Origin: Auraticoccus monumenti | GTDB lineage: Bacteria; Actinomycetota; Actinomycetes; Propionibacteriales; Propionibacteriaceae | NCBI RefSeq assembly: GCF_900101785.1 | Contig: NZ_LT629688.1 | Location: 186,001-250,000 of the forward strand | Direction: 5' to 3' | Length of the DNA stretch: 64,000 nt | Shown here: in pieces, positions 37,631 to 46,963 of the stretch | Layout of the letters: every line of letters starts with the position of its first letter | Position numbering within the stretch: position 1 is the stretch's first letter | Notes under the pieces: model-generated | The model's input: the letters and a program-made list of their open reading frames with translations, nothing else | What the model was told of the DNA's origin: nothing | The model's database searches: none | Program-made: the position numbers and the translations under genes

Positions 37631-38256
37631 GCTGGACCCGTGACCAGATCGCGGCCCGGGCGGCCGCCGAGCTCACCGACGGCTCCTACGTGAACCTGGG
37701 CATCGGCCTGCCGACGCTGGTGCCCAACCACGTCCCCGACGACGTCGAGCTGGTGCTGCACTCGGAGAACGGGCTGCTGGGCGTCGGGCCCTACCCCTAC
37801 GAGGGCGATGAGGACCCCGACCTGATCAACGCCGGCAAGGAGACCGTCACCCTGCGCCGGGGAGCGGCCACCTTCCACTCCGCGGACTCCTTCGGGATGA
37901 TCCGCGGGGGCAAGATCGACATCGCGATCCTGGGGGCGATGCAGGTCTCCGAGCACGGCGACATCGCCAACTGGGTGATCCCCGGCAAGATGGTCAAGGG
38001 CATGGGCGGGGCGATGGACCTGGTGCACGGCGCCCGCCGGGTGGTGGTGGTGATGGAGCACGTGGCCCGCGACGGCAACCACAAGATCGTCCGCGAGTGC
38101 TCCCTGCCCTACACCGGCCGGCGGGTCGTGCAGCGGATCATCACCGACCTGTGCGTCCTGGACGTCACCGGCGAGGGGCTGCGGCTGGTCGAGCTGGCCC
38201 CCGACGTCACGCTGGAGCAGGTGCGGCAGGCCACGGAGCCCGACGTCTCGACCTGA
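37627..38256 (+). CDS. scoB: 3-oxoacid CoA-transferase subunit B
   Basis: A 209-residue beta subunit. [12 protein letters not shown] carries the catalytic Glu that forms the glutamyl-CoA thioester. [13 protein letters not shown] and [19 protein letters not shown] are family blocks. Length is normal. The ATG overlaps the scoA stop, giving stoichiometric translation. It is convergent with the membrane protein gene downstream of lysC. Confidence 0.92.
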   Translation: MSWTRDQIAARAAAELTDGSYVNLGIGLPTLVPNHVPDDVELVLHSENGLLGVGPYPYEGDEDPDLINAGKETVTLRRGAATFHSADSFGMIRGGKIDIAILGAMQVSEHGDIANWVIPGKMVKGMGGAMDLVHGARRVVVVMEHVARDGNHKIVRECSLPYTGRRVVQRIITDLCVLDVTGEGLRLVELAPDVTLEQVRQATEPDVST

Positions 38257-38349
38257 GCGGACGGCGCCCGCGCGCGTGACCTCGTCGCCACGGTCGACGC
38301 TCCTCGCTGCCTGCGCCGGGGCCCGAGGCGGCCCGGGGTCGCCAGCCGG

Positions 38350-38844
38350 TCAGAGCTGGTTCGGCGGCTGCTGCTGACGCTGCCAGTCCGTCGGCGGCTG
38401 CTGGCGCTGCCAGTCCGTCGGCGGCTGCTGCGGGCGCTGCGGGTCTCCCTGCTGGTACGGCTGCGGCTGGGCCGGCTGATCCTGGCCCCACGGCTGTCCC
38501 TGTCCCCAGCCCTGCGGCTGGTCCGGACGCGACGGGTCCCCCGCCTCCGTCCCGCCGCTGTGTCGGGCGGCCTCGGCGCGACCGCCGACGACCAGCGCGA
38601 TGGCGACCAGGACCATCGCCACCCAGTGGGAGATCCCGAAGAGCCCGGAGAGCAGGGGCAGCGGCAGGTCCAGCTGGGTGTAGAGGTACGGCAGGGCCAC
38701 CGTGTTGAGCAGGCTGCCGAGGAGCCACAGCGCACCGGCGGCCAGACCCAGCACCCGGACCCGCCCCCGCGACAGGAGCCCCACCACGACGAGGAAGGCC
38801 ACGTCGACCAGCAGCACCGGCACCAGTGCGAGGAGGTTGCTCAC
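38350..38844 (-). CDS. Four-helix membrane protein with Gln/Pro-rich tail
   Basis: A 164-residue protein. About three or four membrane helices occupy residues 1-90, followed by a hydrophilic tail rich in Q, P, G and W. The tail contains two exact nine-residue repeats (QQPPTDWQR) encoded by a 26-bp DNA duplication. The GTG start lies 4 bp after the lysC stop, so it is probably co-transcribed with lysC. No family function is recognised. Confidence 0.55.
   Translation of the reverse strand: MSNLLALVPVLLVDVAFLVVVGLLSRGRVRVLGLAAGALWLLGSLLNTVALPYLYTQLDLPLPLLSGLFGISHWVAMVLVAIALVVGGRAEAARHSGGTEAGDPSRPDQPQGWGQGQPWGQDQPAQPQPYQQGDPQRPQQPPTDWQRQQPPTDWQRQQQPPNQL
38378..38430. repeat. 26-bp direct repeat in the Gln/Pro-rich tail
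   Basis: Exact copies at 38378-38403 and 38405-38430 are offset by 27 bp (nine codons). The unit count may vary between strains by slippage. Confidence 0.7.
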
Positions 38845-38848
38845 CGCG

Positions 38849-40120
38849 TCAGCGCCCGGTGCCGGCGTAGACGACCGCCTCGGACTCCGCGTCCAGGCCG
38901 AAGGCGGTGTGGGCGGCCCGGACGGCGGCGTCCACGCGCTCGGCGTCCACCACCACCGAGATCCGGATCTCCGACGTGCTGATCATCTCGATGTTGACGT
39001 CGGCCTCGGCCAGCGCGCTGAAGAACCTGGCCGTCACCCCCGGGTGGGAGCGCATCCCCACGCCGATCACCGACACCTTGCCGATCTGGTCGTTGTAGAG
39101 GAGGTCCTCGAACCCGACCTCCTCCTGGATGGCCTGGAGCGCCTGCACGGCCTCGCGGCCGTCGGTCTTGGGCAGCGTGAAGGAGATGTCGGTGCGGGAG
39201 GTGTCCACGTGGGAGACGTTCTGCACGATCATGTCGATGTTCACCTCCTGGGCCGCGATCGTCTGGAAGATGCGCGCGGCCTCCCCGATCCGGTCGGGGA
39301 CACCGGTGATGGTGATCTTCGCCTCGCCGCGGTCGTGGGCGACGCCGGAGATGAGTGCCTGTTCCATCAGCGGTCCTTGTCTGTCGGTGAGGTCCTTGAC
39401 CCAGGTTCCGGCCTTGTCGGAGAACGAGGAGCGGACGTGCACGGGGACCGTCTCCCGACGGGCGTACTCGACGCAGCGCAGGTGCAGGATCTTGGCCCCG
39501 CAGGCCGCCATCTCCAGCATCTCCTCGTAGCTGATCTCGGGGATCTGCCGGGCGCTGGGCACGATGCGGGGGTCGGCGGTGTAGACGCCGTCGACGTCGG
39601 TGTAGATCTCGCAGAACTCCGCACCCAGGGCGGCGGCGAGGGCCACCGCGGTGGTGTCGGAGGCGCCGCGACCGAGGGTGGTGATGTCCTTGGTGTCCTG
39701 GGAGACGCCCTGGAACCCGGCCACGATCACCACGTCACCCTCGTCCAGGGCGGACTCGATCCGGCCGGGGGTGATGTCGATGATGCGGGCGTTGCCGTGG
39801 GTCCCGGTGGTGATCACCCCGGCCTGGGAGCCGGTGAAGGAGCGGGCGGTGGCGCCCAGGTCGCCGATGGCCATGGCCAGCAGCGCCGCGCTCATCCGCT
39901 CACCGCTGGTCAGCAGCATGTCCAGCTCGCGCGGGGCGGGCATCGGCGAGACCTGCAGCGCGAGGTCCATCAGCTCGTCGGTGGTGTCCCCCATGGCGGA
40001 GATCACGACCACGACCTCGTGGCCCTGCTGCTTGGTGGCCAGGACCCGACGGGCGACGCGCTTGATGCTCTCGGCGTCCGCGACGGAGGATCCCCCGAAC
40101 TTCTGCACGACTCGACTCAC
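38849..40120 (-). CDS. lysC: Aspartate kinase (alpha subunit reading frame)
   Basis: A 423-residue aspartokinase, the first enzyme of Asp-family amino-acid synthesis. The kinase domain (1-250) has [22 protein letters not shown] and [10 protein letters not shown]. Two ACT domains (about 265-415) bind the feedback inhibitors Lys/Thr. It closely follows the Corynebacterium LysC layout, including an internal Met (MEQALISGV) where the beta subunit begins. asd is not next to it, unlike many actinobacteria. The GTG at 40120 has a weak CACAGT box 6 bases upstream and is divergent from the DUF1707 gene. Confidence 0.93.
   Translation of the reverse strand: MSRVVQKFGGSSVADAESIKRVARRVLATKQQGHEVVVVISAMGDTTDELMDLALQVSPMPAPRELDMLLTSGERMSAALLAMAIGDLGATARSFTGSQAGVITTGTHGNARIIDITPGRIESALDEGDVVIVAGFQGVSQDTKDITTLGRGASDTTAVALAAALGAEFCEIYTDVDGVYTADPRIVPSARQIPEISYEEMLEMAACGAKILHLRCVEYARRETVPVHVRSSFSDKAGTWVKDLTDRQGPLMEQALISGVAHDRGEAKITITGVPDRIGEAARIFQTIAAQEVNIDMIVQNVSHVDTSRTDISFTLPKTDGREAVQALQAIQEEVGFEDLLYNDQIGKVSVIGVGMRSHPGVTARFFSALAEADVNIEMISTSEIRISVVVDAERVDAAVRAAHTAFGLDAESEAVVYAGTGR
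39365..39378 (-). promoter_or_regulatory. Internal ribosome-binding site and ATG for the aspartokinase beta subunit
   Basis: AAGGA (39378-39374) lies 6 bases before the in-frame ATG at 39367. Translation from it would give a 172-residue protein with both ACT domains. The site corresponds to the known beta start of Corynebacterium glutamicum LysC, where alpha and beta form an alpha2beta2 enzyme. Confidence 0.65.
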
Positions 40121-40198
40121 GCGGACACTGTGCCACGCGCCCGGTCCCGAGCACGGCCCCGCCAGCAGGTGGTCAGGGCGCGGGGCACAATGTCCCCC

Positions 40199-40696
40199 AT
40201 GGCCGACAGCGCACGCCCCGCCCGGCGCATCGGCGACTCCGAGCGCGACCTGGCGGTGCAGTACCTCCAGGAGCACCACGCCGTCGGACGGCTGACCGCG
40301 GTCGAGTTCGACGAGCGCATGAGCCTGGCCCTGCAGGCGCGCACCGCCCCGGAGCTCGTCCCCCTGTTCGAGGACCTGCCCGAGCCCCGTGTGGACGCCG
40401 ACCCCGCCTCCTCGGCGCTGGTGGTCCGCCCAGCGGCTCCGGTGGCCACCGGCCCCTCCCCCGGTCTGGTCACCTTCGGCCGGGTCCTGGCCGGCCTCTC
40501 CTGGCCGGCCGCCATCATCGGCGCGACCCTCCTCGGCTGGGGCTCGTTCTGGTGGTTCGTCTTCATCCCGATCTTCGTCACCCCCTGGCTGCTCGGCCTG
40601 TTCGGTCTGAACGAGGACGGTGAGCCCGGCGGTGACGACGAGGACGACGACGACGACGACGAGGACGACCGTCCCGCGCTCGGCCGCCGCCCCTGA
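40199..40696 (+). CDS. DUF1707-domain membrane protein with acidic tail
   Basis: A 165-residue protein. The DUF1707 domain (about 10-63) has [19 protein letters not shown] and [17 protein letters not shown]. Two hydrophobic helices follow (about 88-130), then an acidic run of Asp/Glu at about 140-156. DUF1707 is usually an N-terminal accessory of actinobacterial membrane proteins; function unknown. The ATG at 40199 is preceded by CACAAT with 7 bases between, and an in-frame ATG three codons earlier is possible. Confidence 0.75.
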   Translation: MADSARPARRIGDSERDLAVQYLQEHHAVGRLTAVEFDERMSLALQARTAPELVPLFEDLPEPRVDADPASSALVVRPAAPVATGPSPGLVTFGRVLAGLSWPAAIIGATLLGWGSFWWFVFIPIFVTPWLLGLFGLNEDGEPGGDDEDDDDDDEDDRPALGRRP

Positions 40697-40726
40697 CGGG
40701 CGCCCGCCCGGACCCGCCGGCCTCGG

Positions 40727-40732
40727 TAGGGT
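40727..40732 (+). promoter_or_regulatory. -10 box of a leaderless promoter (Gfo/Idh/MocA)
   Basis: TAGGGT is 6 bases before the ATG at 40739. Confidence 0.55.
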
Positions 40733-40738
40733 CGAGGC

Positions 40739-41731
40739 ATGACGACTCGCTGGGCCATCGCAGGGACCGGCCGGATGGCGGCCTCCTTCGCACCGGACTT
40801 CGCCAACGCCGTCGACGCGGAGCTGGTCGCCGTCGGCTCGCGGCGGCAGGAGAGCGCTGACGCCTTCGCCGCCGAGCACGGCATCGCGCGCTCGCACGGC
40901 TCCTACCGTGCTCTCCTCGAGGACCCCGACGTCGACGCGGTCTACGTCGCGACCCCCCACCCGCAGCACCACCGGCTGGCGCTGGCCGCGATCGAGGCCG
41001 ACAAGGCGCTGCTGGTGGAGAAGGCCTTCACGGCCACGCTGGCCGGGGCCGAGGAGGTCGTCGCGGCCGCCCGCTCCGCCGGGGTGTTTTGCATGGAGGC
41101 CATGTGGACGCGGTTCCAGCCGGCGGTGGTGCGGGCCCGCGAGCTGGTGGCCGAGGGGGCGATCGGCGAGCTGCGCGCCGTCCAGGCCGACCTCGGCGCC
41201 CAGCGCCCCTACGACCCGTCGGACCGGCTCTTCTCCCCCGAGCTGGGCGGCGGCGCCACCCTCGACCTCGGCGTCTACGTGGTCAGCGTGGCCCAGCACT
41301 TCCTCGGCACCCCCGACACCGTGCAGGTGACCGGGACCACCTACCCCAACGGGGTGGACGCCACGGTCAGCTACCTGCTGGCCTACGGCGACGGCCGGTC
41401 GGCGTCCCTGGTGGCCTCGCTGGAGTCGGGGACCGCGGGTCGCGCGGTGCTGATGGGGACCGGTGGCAGCCTGGAGATCGAGCCGCGGTTCCACCACCCC
41501 TCCAGCCTGGTGCTGCGGCGCCACGACGCGGAGCCGGAGACCCTGACGCTCCCGGCGACCGGCCGCGGCTACTGCCACGAGATCGACGAGGTCGGACGCT
41601 GCCTGGCCGAGGGGCTCACCGAGAGCGACGTGATGGGCCTGGACGACACCCTGGCGGTCCAGTCGGTGCTGCAGACCGCGCTCGACACCCTCGGCGTCCC
41701 GGTCGGTGAGGACACCACCCTCACCATCTGA
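40739..41731 (+). CDS. Gfo/Idh/MocA-family oxidoreductase
   Basis: A 330-residue NAD(P)-dependent enzyme. The N-terminal Rossmann fold opens [12 protein letters not shown]; the catalytic-Lys motif is VEKAFTATL (EKA in place of the common EKP). The C-terminal beta-sheet domain includes [15 protein letters not shown]. It is most like the dihydrodiol dehydrogenase/xylose dehydrogenase branch. It is monocistronic and no sugar genes are adjacent. Confidence 0.87.
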   Translation: MTTRWAIAGTGRMAASFAPDFANAVDAELVAVGSRRQESADAFAAEHGIARSHGSYRALLEDPDVDAVYVATPHPQHHRLALAAIEADKALLVEKAFTATLAGAEEVVAAARSAGVFCMEAMWTRFQPAVVRARELVAEGAIGELRAVQADLGAQRPYDPSDRLFSPELGGGATLDLGVYVVSVAQHFLGTPDTVQVTGTTYPNGVDATVSYLLAYGDGRSASLVASLESGTAGRAVLMGTGGSLEIEPRFHHPSSLVLRRHDAEPETLTLPATGRGYCHEIDEVGRCLAEGLTESDVMGLDDTLAVQSVLQTALDTLGVPVGEDTTLTI

Positions 41732-41838
41732 GCCCGCTGACGGGTGCGCCCCGTCCCACGAGCCAACGGCCCGCGACGAGCCGACGGCGAACGGCTTCCG
41801 TCGCGCGGCGAGCGGAGCCGGGACGACGACGCTCCGAG

Positions 41839-41932
41839 CGGATTCTGAGGGTCGGTCCGCGGACCAGCAGGTGCGACCCGCGCGGTGACGGGGTCGTCGT
41901 CCGGCCTCGAGCCCACTGACCCTCAGAATCCG
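41839..41932. repeat. 15-bp inverted repeat enclosing a palindrome (94 bp)
   Basis: CGGATTCTGAGGGTC at 41839-41853 is exactly inverted at 41918-41932. Just inside the left arm lies a perfect 12-bp palindrome, GGTCCGCGGACC (41854-41865). The element fills the gap between convergent genes. It could be a large bidirectional terminator or a small MITE-like remnant. Confidence 0.6.
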
Positions 41933-41945
41933 TCCGCCGAGGCCG

Positions 41946-42626
41946 TCAGCCCCCTCCAGGGTGGAGCAGCGCGTCGACCTCGTCCGGGGCCTCCAGCGGC
42001 GCGAGGTGACCGACGCCCGGCAGCACGACGAGCTCGGCTGCGGGCAGGGCATCGGCGATCTCGACGTGCATCTCGAGCGAGCACAGCGCGTCCGCGGACC
42101 CGACGACGACCGTCGCCGGCCCCGGGTAGGACGCCAGCCCGGGGCGCAGGTCCACCCGGCTGCGCTGCACCCCCAGCTGGTCCAGGAACGCCGTCTCGCC
42201 GGTGTCGGCGGCCATCGCGGCGACCAGCTCCGCCAGCACGGGGTCGTCCCGGCGGGACGCGGCGACGAGGCCGGGCCACAGGGTGTCGGGGGTGATCCGG
42301 GTCAGCTCGCCGGCGCGGGTCCGGGTCTCGAGGACGTCCCACCCGTCACGCTGGGCCCGGGTCGGGGCGCGGCCGTTGCAGCCCAGCAGCACCAGCCGCC
42401 GGACCCGCTCGGGCGCCCGCGCCACCAGCGCCATGGCCACGACCCCGCCGAGGGAGAGCCCGGCCAGCGCGAACCGCGGGGGTGCGGCGGCCAGCACCGC
42501 CTCCACCGCCTCGTCCAGGGTGCTCCCCCGCAGCGGCAGGTCCAGCACCCCCTCCCGCGGGGGCAGCCCGGACCAGAGACGGTGGTCCAGCAGCATCCCC
42601 GGCAGCCGGACCAGGGGCGCGCTCAC
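41946..42626 (-). CDS. Alpha/beta-fold hydrolase
   Basis: A 226-residue serine hydrolase. The nucleophile elbow is AGLSLGG, the acid is probably the Asp of [11 protein letters not shown], and the His is in [11 protein letters not shown], so the triad looks complete. It resembles small esterases/lactonases. The GTG overlaps the nitrilase stop (GTGA). It is last in a four-gene operon (SnoaL-like, double cupin, nitrilase, hydrolase) whose first gene has a LacI-type operator in its promoter. A step cleaving an ester or lactone in that pathway is inferred. Confidence 0.78.
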   Translation of the reverse strand: MSAPLVRLPGMLLDHRLWSGLPPREGVLDLPLRGSTLDEAVEAVLAAAPPRFALAGLSLGGVVAMALVARAPERVRRLVLLGCNGRAPTRAQRDGWDVLETRTRAGELTRITPDTLWPGLVAASRRDDPVLAELVAAMAADTGETAFLDQLGVQRSRVDLRPGLASYPGPATVVVGSADALCSLEMHVEIADALPAAELVVLPGVGHLAPLEAPDEVDALLHPGGG

Positions 42627-43501
42627 CTCAGGTCGGGCCGGTACAGGTCGACCCGTCGGTCGCCGATCAGGTCGTTGTACGGCCCGCGCCGCTTGTCCCG
42701 GCTGCGCGCCGGGTCCACCTCCGCGGTGAGCACCGCCGGCCCGCCGAGGGCCGCCGGGGTGAGCAGGGCGCCGCCCGGGTCGGTCACCAGGCTGCCGCCG
42801 ATCCAGTCCGTGCCCCGTTCGGTGCCGCAGCGGTCGGCCACGGCCACGTAGAGGCCCGAGCTGGCCGCGGCCGCACGGGCCTGGACGACCTCGGTGACCA
42901 CGTGCACGTCGTGGAACGGGTCCGCGGCCGGCCAGTTGCTGGGGGCCGCCACCAGGTCGGCGCCGCGGAGGGCCATGTCGCGGACCCACTCGGGGAACTC
43001 GATCTCGTAGCAGATGGCGAGCCCGATCCGCCCGAGCACCGTGGGCACCACCGGGGAGACCGCGTCCCCGGGGGTGAACAGCAGCGACTCGGCCCCCCAC
43101 AGGTGCGTCTTGCGGTGCACCGCGAGGACCTCGCCGTCCTGCACCAGCACCACGGAGTTGTACAGCCGGCCGTCCCCGCCCAGCTCGCACAGCCCCGCCA
43201 CCAGCACGGTGCCGGCGGGGGCGTCGACGGAGCGGAGCAGGGCCAGCGTCGGGCCGTCCTCCACGGTCTCCGCGCGCGAGCGGGCCTCAGCCGGGTCGGC
43301 CATCAGGTAGCCGCTCAGCAGCAGCTCGGGGAGCACCACCAGCCGGGCCCCGGCGGCCAGTGCCCGGTGCAGGGCGTCCTCGGCCGCCGCACGGGTGGCC
43401 GCCGGGTCGTCGGTGTCGATCTGCACCTGGCAGACCGCCACCGTCCAGGGCGCGGGGACGTCCTCGCCCCGGTCCGGGTGCTCCCCTGCCTCGGCGACCA
43501 C
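42623..43501 (-). CDS. Carbon-nitrogen hydrolase (nitrilase superfamily)
   Basis: A 292-residue C-N hydrolase. The Glu-Lys-Cys triad is in VLPELLLSG, HRKTHLW and LAICYEIEFPE. It most resembles aliphatic amidases/carbamoylases of this superfamily. It hydrolyses an amide, nitrile or carbamoyl group of unknown substrate. The GTG start lies 4 bp after the double-cupin stop, so it is in the same operon. Confidence 0.83.
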   Translation of the reverse strand: MVAEAGEHPDRGEDVPAPWTVAVCQVQIDTDDPAATRAAAEDALHRALAAGARLVVLPELLLSGYLMADPAEARSRAETVEDGPTLALLRSVDAPAGTVLVAGLCELGGDGRLYNSVVLVQDGEVLAVHRKTHLWGAESLLFTPGDAVSPVVPTVLGRIGLAICYEIEFPEWVRDMALRGADLVAAPSNWPAADPFHDVHVVTEVVQARAAAASSGLYVAVADRCGTERGTDWIGGSLVTDPGGALLTPAALGGPAVLTAEVDPARSRDKRRGPYNDLIGDRRVDLYRPDLR

Positions 43502-43505
43502 CGGC

Positions 43506-44678
43506 TCAGTCGTCCTCGGTGGCGGTTCGCATCACCGCGGCGGGGGCGAGGTAGCCGTTGGGGTCGAGCACCCAGCCGCCCTGCTCCGCGGCGCGGACCA
43601 CCTCGTCGTCCCACTCCAGCCGGACCCGGTCGTCGCCGCCGTTGACCACCAGCAGCTCCCCGGTGCCCGCCTCGGCCGCGGTGCCGGCCTCCTCCAGCAG
43701 CTGGAAGGAGCGCCACGCGCCCTGCGGCACCGACAGCATGTCGTCGGGGTCGAGCACCACGGTCTCGTCGCCGAGCACCACCTGCCAGCGGCCCGACTTG
43801 GCCATCAGCACCGAGGTGCGGTCGTGGCGGTGGCGCAGCACGCCCTCGCCGGGAGTGGCCTTGAGCCAGGCCACGTTGAAGGTGTGCGGCTCGGTCAGCC
43901 GGGGCTGGGCGCGACGGTCCTCGCTCATCCCGTAGCCGATGACCAGGCTGAGCCGGGCTCCGCCACCGGGCAGGTCCTGGCAGAGCAGACCGCGCTCGCT
44001 GTACCGGCGGTCCCCGGGCTGGACCACGCGGGTGAGCATCTGCTCCGCCGGCCAGTGCTCCAGGGCGTCGATCTGCTCCTGCGGCATGGGCTTGATCAGG
44101 GCCACGTCGTCGGGCAGCACGTCACCGGCCACCGTGTCGATCAGCTGGTTGTCCGCGGTCAGGTGCAGCCCGTAGGACTCCGCCTCGCGCAGCACCGCGG
44201 GACCCCAGATGATGCCGCCGGTCACGTCGTGGCCGAGGATCGTCAGCAGGATGCCCTCGTCGGGCCCGACGTTGGTGAACCCGCGGAAGGCCCAGGTGGG
44301 CACCGAGATGATGTCGCCGTCGGTGCAGAGGTACTCCCCCTCCGTGCCGTCCGCGCCCCAGCGGATCAGGAACTCCCCGCCCATGTTGATGAAGACCTCG
44401 GCGGTGAAGTGCAGGTGCAGGTTGTTGCTGACCCCGTTCGGCATCCCGGCCGCGCCCATGTTGAACCCGTGCGGGTCGGTCAGGTTCACGTACTGGTTGC
44501 TGTTCTGGGAGACACCGGGGCCGATGAAGGCGTAGTTGGACTTGCGGTCCGAGCCCGGGGTGCGGCAGTCGATGAAGGCGGAGTTGCAGGGCACCCAGTC
44601 CGAGCGGCGGATGAGGCGGCGGGCCACCTCGTCCGCGTCCGGGGACGAGCTGGCGGGACGGTCGATCAGGTCGGTCAT
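43506..44678 (-). CDS. Double-cupin protein of unknown substrate
   Basis: A 390-residue protein with two cupin domains. The first, around 90-150, has NNLHLHFTAEVFINMGGEF, a metal-binding His pair plus Glu. The second, around 285-340, has LRHRHDRTSVLMAKSG and LDPDDMLSVPQGAWRSF. The overall layout recalls gentisate dioxygenase-like or homogentisate-like bicupins, but no close family is recognised. GAGGAG precedes the ATG. It follows the SnoaL-like gene by 37 bp. Confidence 0.7.
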   Translation of the reverse strand: MTDLIDRPASSSPDADEVARRLIRRSDWVPCNSAFIDCRTPGSDRKSNYAFIGPGVSQNSNQYVNLTDPHGFNMGAAGMPNGVSNNLHLHFTAEVFINMGGEFLIRWGADGTEGEYLCTDGDIISVPTWAFRGFTNVGPDEGILLTILGHDVTGGIIWGPAVLREAESYGLHLTADNQLIDTVAGDVLPDDVALIKPMPQEQIDALEHWPAEQMLTRVVQPGDRRYSERGLLCQDLPGGGARLSLVIGYGMSEDRRAQPRLTEPHTFNVAWLKATPGEGVLRHRHDRTSVLMAKSGRWQVVLGDETVVLDPDDMLSVPQGAWRSFQLLEEAGTAAEAGTGELLVVNGGDDRVRLEWDDEVVRAAEQGGWVLDPNGYLAPAAVMRTATEDD

Positions 44679-44715
44679 GTCGGTCTCCTCGCGAGACGGT
44701 CGGGCGGGCCGGTGG

Positions 44716-45696
44716 TCAGTAGATGTTCGGGCTGTCGTAGGCGGTGTCCCCGCGGGCGGAGAGGATCTGGGTCCGGATGGCCAGGTCGTCGTAGAGACGC
44801 ATCTCGCGCACCAGGCGTCCGCGCTGCACCAGGAACTGGGAGACGCCGAGCACCTCGACCGGGGAACCGGTCAGCGGCCCGTAGTCGGGCAGCCCGTCGT
44901 AGACGCCGTCCATCTTCCAGGTGACGGCGATCCGCAGCCCGGCGTAGCGCTCGTCGTGGTGGGTCTGCACGTCGCGCCACTGGAAGGTCGCGGCGGGGAA
45001 GCGGCGCAGCAGGTTCAGCAGCGACCGCCGGTACCCCTCGGGACGGATCACGGTGCGGTCGCCGATGTCGTGCAGGACCAGGTCGCGCTCCCAGAAGTTC
45101 TGCACCTGCTCGAGCTCGCGCTGGTTCCAGACCCGCTCCAGGAACTCCAGCACCATCTCGACCTCGGGGCGGAAGTCGTCCGGACGCGGCCCGGAGTCGC
45201 CCTCGCGGGTGATGTCGGGCAGCGGCGGGCGGGTCATCGAGCCGGTGAAGCCCCGGAACTTCTTCACCCGGGCCAGGTCGTCGGGGTCCTGACCGGTCTG
45301 CAGGGCGATGGCCAGCCCGTCACGCCCGATCCACTCCTCCACCATCCGGCCGCGGCGGTAGAGGCAGCTGGCGACGGTCCGGCTGCGGAACCCGGTGGCC
45401 GGGTCGATGCTGAGCACCAGGTGGGAGCTGAGGAAGGCGTCGTCACCGCGCTGCTCCCAGACCACGTCCTCGGCCTGGCCGACGCGGTCCGGGGTCTCGG
45501 CGATCCGCATCAACGTCCCCTGGATCACCTCGTCGCGGCCGACCGCGGTGCCGAGGGACCCGTGCACGATCGAGTCCGGCTCGTAGTTCTCGCGGATGTG
45601 GCCGATCGCGCGGTTCACCCAGATGAAGTCGGTGACCTCGCGGATGAAGTCGTCGGGGTCGGCGTAGGGCTGGTAGGCGACTGGGTCCAGGGCCAT
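44716..45696 (-). CDS. Duplicated SnoaL/NTF2-like protein
   Basis: A 326-residue protein made of two NTF2-fold modules (about 15-150 and 180-320). The first has NRAIGHIRENYEPDSIVHG and the second NQRELEQVQNFWERDLVLHD, both typical of SnoaL-like cyclase/isomerase folds. It is the first gene of the operon with the double cupin, nitrilase and hydrolase. Start ATG at 45696, with GAGGAG 10 bases upstream. Its promoter carries a LacI-type operator. Function unknown; an isomerase, cyclase or dehydratase step is possible. Confidence 0.7.
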   Translation of the reverse strand: MALDPVAYQPYADPDDFIREVTDFIWVNRAIGHIRENYEPDSIVHGSLGTAVGRDEVIQGTLMRIAETPDRVGQAEDVVWEQRGDDAFLSSHLVLSIDPATGFRSRTVASCLYRRGRMVEEWIGRDGLAIALQTGQDPDDLARVKKFRGFTGSMTRPPLPDITREGDSGPRPDDFRPEVEMVLEFLERVWNQRELEQVQNFWERDLVLHDIGDRTVIRPEGYRRSLLNLLRRFPAATFQWRDVQTHHDERYAGLRIAVTWKMDGVYDGLPDYGPLTGSPVEVLGVSQFLVQRGRLVREMRLYDDLAIRTQILSARGDTAYDSPNIY

Positions 45697-45748
45697 CGCA
45701 GGTGCACTCCTCAGCGCGTCGTGGGCGGCGACGTTCACCGCCCCTTGC

Positions 45749-45778
45749 AGGGTATGCGTATGCACACATGGGCCGCAA
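45749..45778 (-). promoter_or_regulatory. LacI operator A in the promoter of the SnoaL/cupin operon
   Basis: The minus strand has TTGCGG (45778-45773), 18 bases, then TACCCT (45754-45749). The 14-bp site TGCATACGCATACC (45764-45751) spans the end of the spacer and part of the -10 box. It matches 11 of 14 positions of the palindrome shared by four promoters here. Binding would block polymerase. Confidence 0.65.
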
Positions 45779-45796
45779 GACCGCCGTGGCCGCCGC

Positions 45797-46801
45797 TCAG
45801 GGCGTGGGCACCGGTCCCAGCGTGCGACGCAGCACCAGCGAGGTGGGGAAGACCTCGTGCCGGAAGGGCCCGGCCGTCTCACCGCCCTCGACCCGCTCGA
45901 TCAGCAGCCGCGCCGCGGCCCGCGCCATCGCGGCCAGGTCGAAGCCGACGGTGGTCAGGGAGAACATCGGCCAGCGGGCCGGCGGCAGGTCGTCGAAACC
46001 CACCACCGAGACGTCCTCGGGCACCCGTACCCCCAGCTCGTGGGCGGCGTTGAGGGCCCCGAGGGCCACCACGTCGTTGCTGCAGACCACCACGGTGGGT
46101 CGCTCGCGCAGGGCCAGCAGCTCACCCATCCCGCGGTAGCCGGTCTGCACGTCGAAGGCCCCGCGCCGGGTCAGCGCCACCGGGACGGTGACACCCTCCA
46201 GCTCCAGCGCCGCCCGCAGCGCCTCCTCGCGCTCCTCACCGGTGCTGGTGTTGCGGGGGCCGAAGATGGCCGCCACCCGGCGGTGCCCCTGGTCCAGCAC
46301 GGCCCGGGCCAGCTCGCCGAGGCCGTTGACCGCGTCGGCGGTGGTCGAGTCGGCCTCGACGCTGGCCGCGGTCCGGTTGAAGTAGACGAAGGGGACGCCC
46401 CGGTCCTTCAGCCGCAGCGGGAGAGAGGAGTCGCTGGTGGTGGTGGCCAGCAGCACCCCGTCCAGGCTGTGGGCGAAGAGCCGCTCGGCGATCCGCTCCC
46501 CGTCGGAGGACTCGGTGTGCAGGATCAGCTGGTAGTCCATCGACTCCAGCTGGCGGTGCATCGCCGAGATCGCGTAGGGGTAGAACTGGTTCTCCAGGTC
46601 GGTGACCAGCAGCCCGACCCGCCGGGACCGGCCGCTGGCCAGCGCGCGTCCGGTCTCGCTGATCACGTAGCCCAGCGTCCGGGCCGCCTGGCGCACCCGC
46701 TCCTTGGTCTCCTCCGACACCTTGGGGCTGTCGCGCAGGGCGCGGGAGACGGTGGGCTGCGAGACCCCCGCCAGGCGCGCCACGTCGTGGCTGGTGACCA
46801 T
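45797..46801 (-). CDS. LacI-family transcriptional repressor
   Basis: A 334-residue regulator. The N-terminal HTH (SHDVARLAGVSQPTVSRALR) and hinge helix (GRALASGRSRRVG) are followed by a periplasmic-binding-type effector domain (about 60-334). It is divergent from the hisD-like operon and adjacent to the SnoaL operon, both of which carry operator copies. GGAGGAG precedes the ATG; TAGGAT (46836-46831) is its probable -10 box, and I see no operator there. The effector is probably the pathway substrate or an intermediate. Confidence 0.93.
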   Translation of the reverse strand: MVTSHDVARLAGVSQPTVSRALRDSPKVSEETKERVRQAARTLGYVISETGRALASGRSRRVGLLVTDLENQFYPYAISAMHRQLESMDYQLILHTESSDGERIAERLFAHSLDGVLLATTTSDSSLPLRLKDRGVPFVYFNRTAASVEADSTTADAVNGLGELARAVLDQGHRRVAAIFGPRNTSTGEEREEALRAALELEGVTVPVALTRRGAFDVQTGYRGMGELLALRERPTVVVCSNDVVALGALNAAHELGVRVPEDVSVVGFDDLPPARWPMFSLTTVGFDLAAMARAAARLLIERVEGGETAGPFRHEVFPTSLVLRRTLGPVPTP

Positions 46802-46928
46802 CGCTCCTCCGCTCCCCACCGTCTGGGGGATCCTAGTGGCGGGTCCCCGCGCCCCTCCCGCAGCGATCGCGGCACCGATCGGCTCCCGTGGGCCTTGACG
46901 TCGGCCCCGACCCCGGGGTTCACTTCCC

Positions 46929-46942
46929 AGCATACGTATGTC
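46929..46942 (+). promoter_or_regulatory. LacI operator B upstream of the hisD-like/SDR/aldolase operon
   Basis: AGCATACGTATGTC, with the perfect 10-bp palindrome CATACGTATG at 46931-46940, ends 21 bases before the GTG of the hisD-like gene. It matches 11 of 14 positions of the shared palindrome. Confidence 0.7.
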
Positions 46943-46963
46943 CAACACTCCGCAGGAGGCGTC

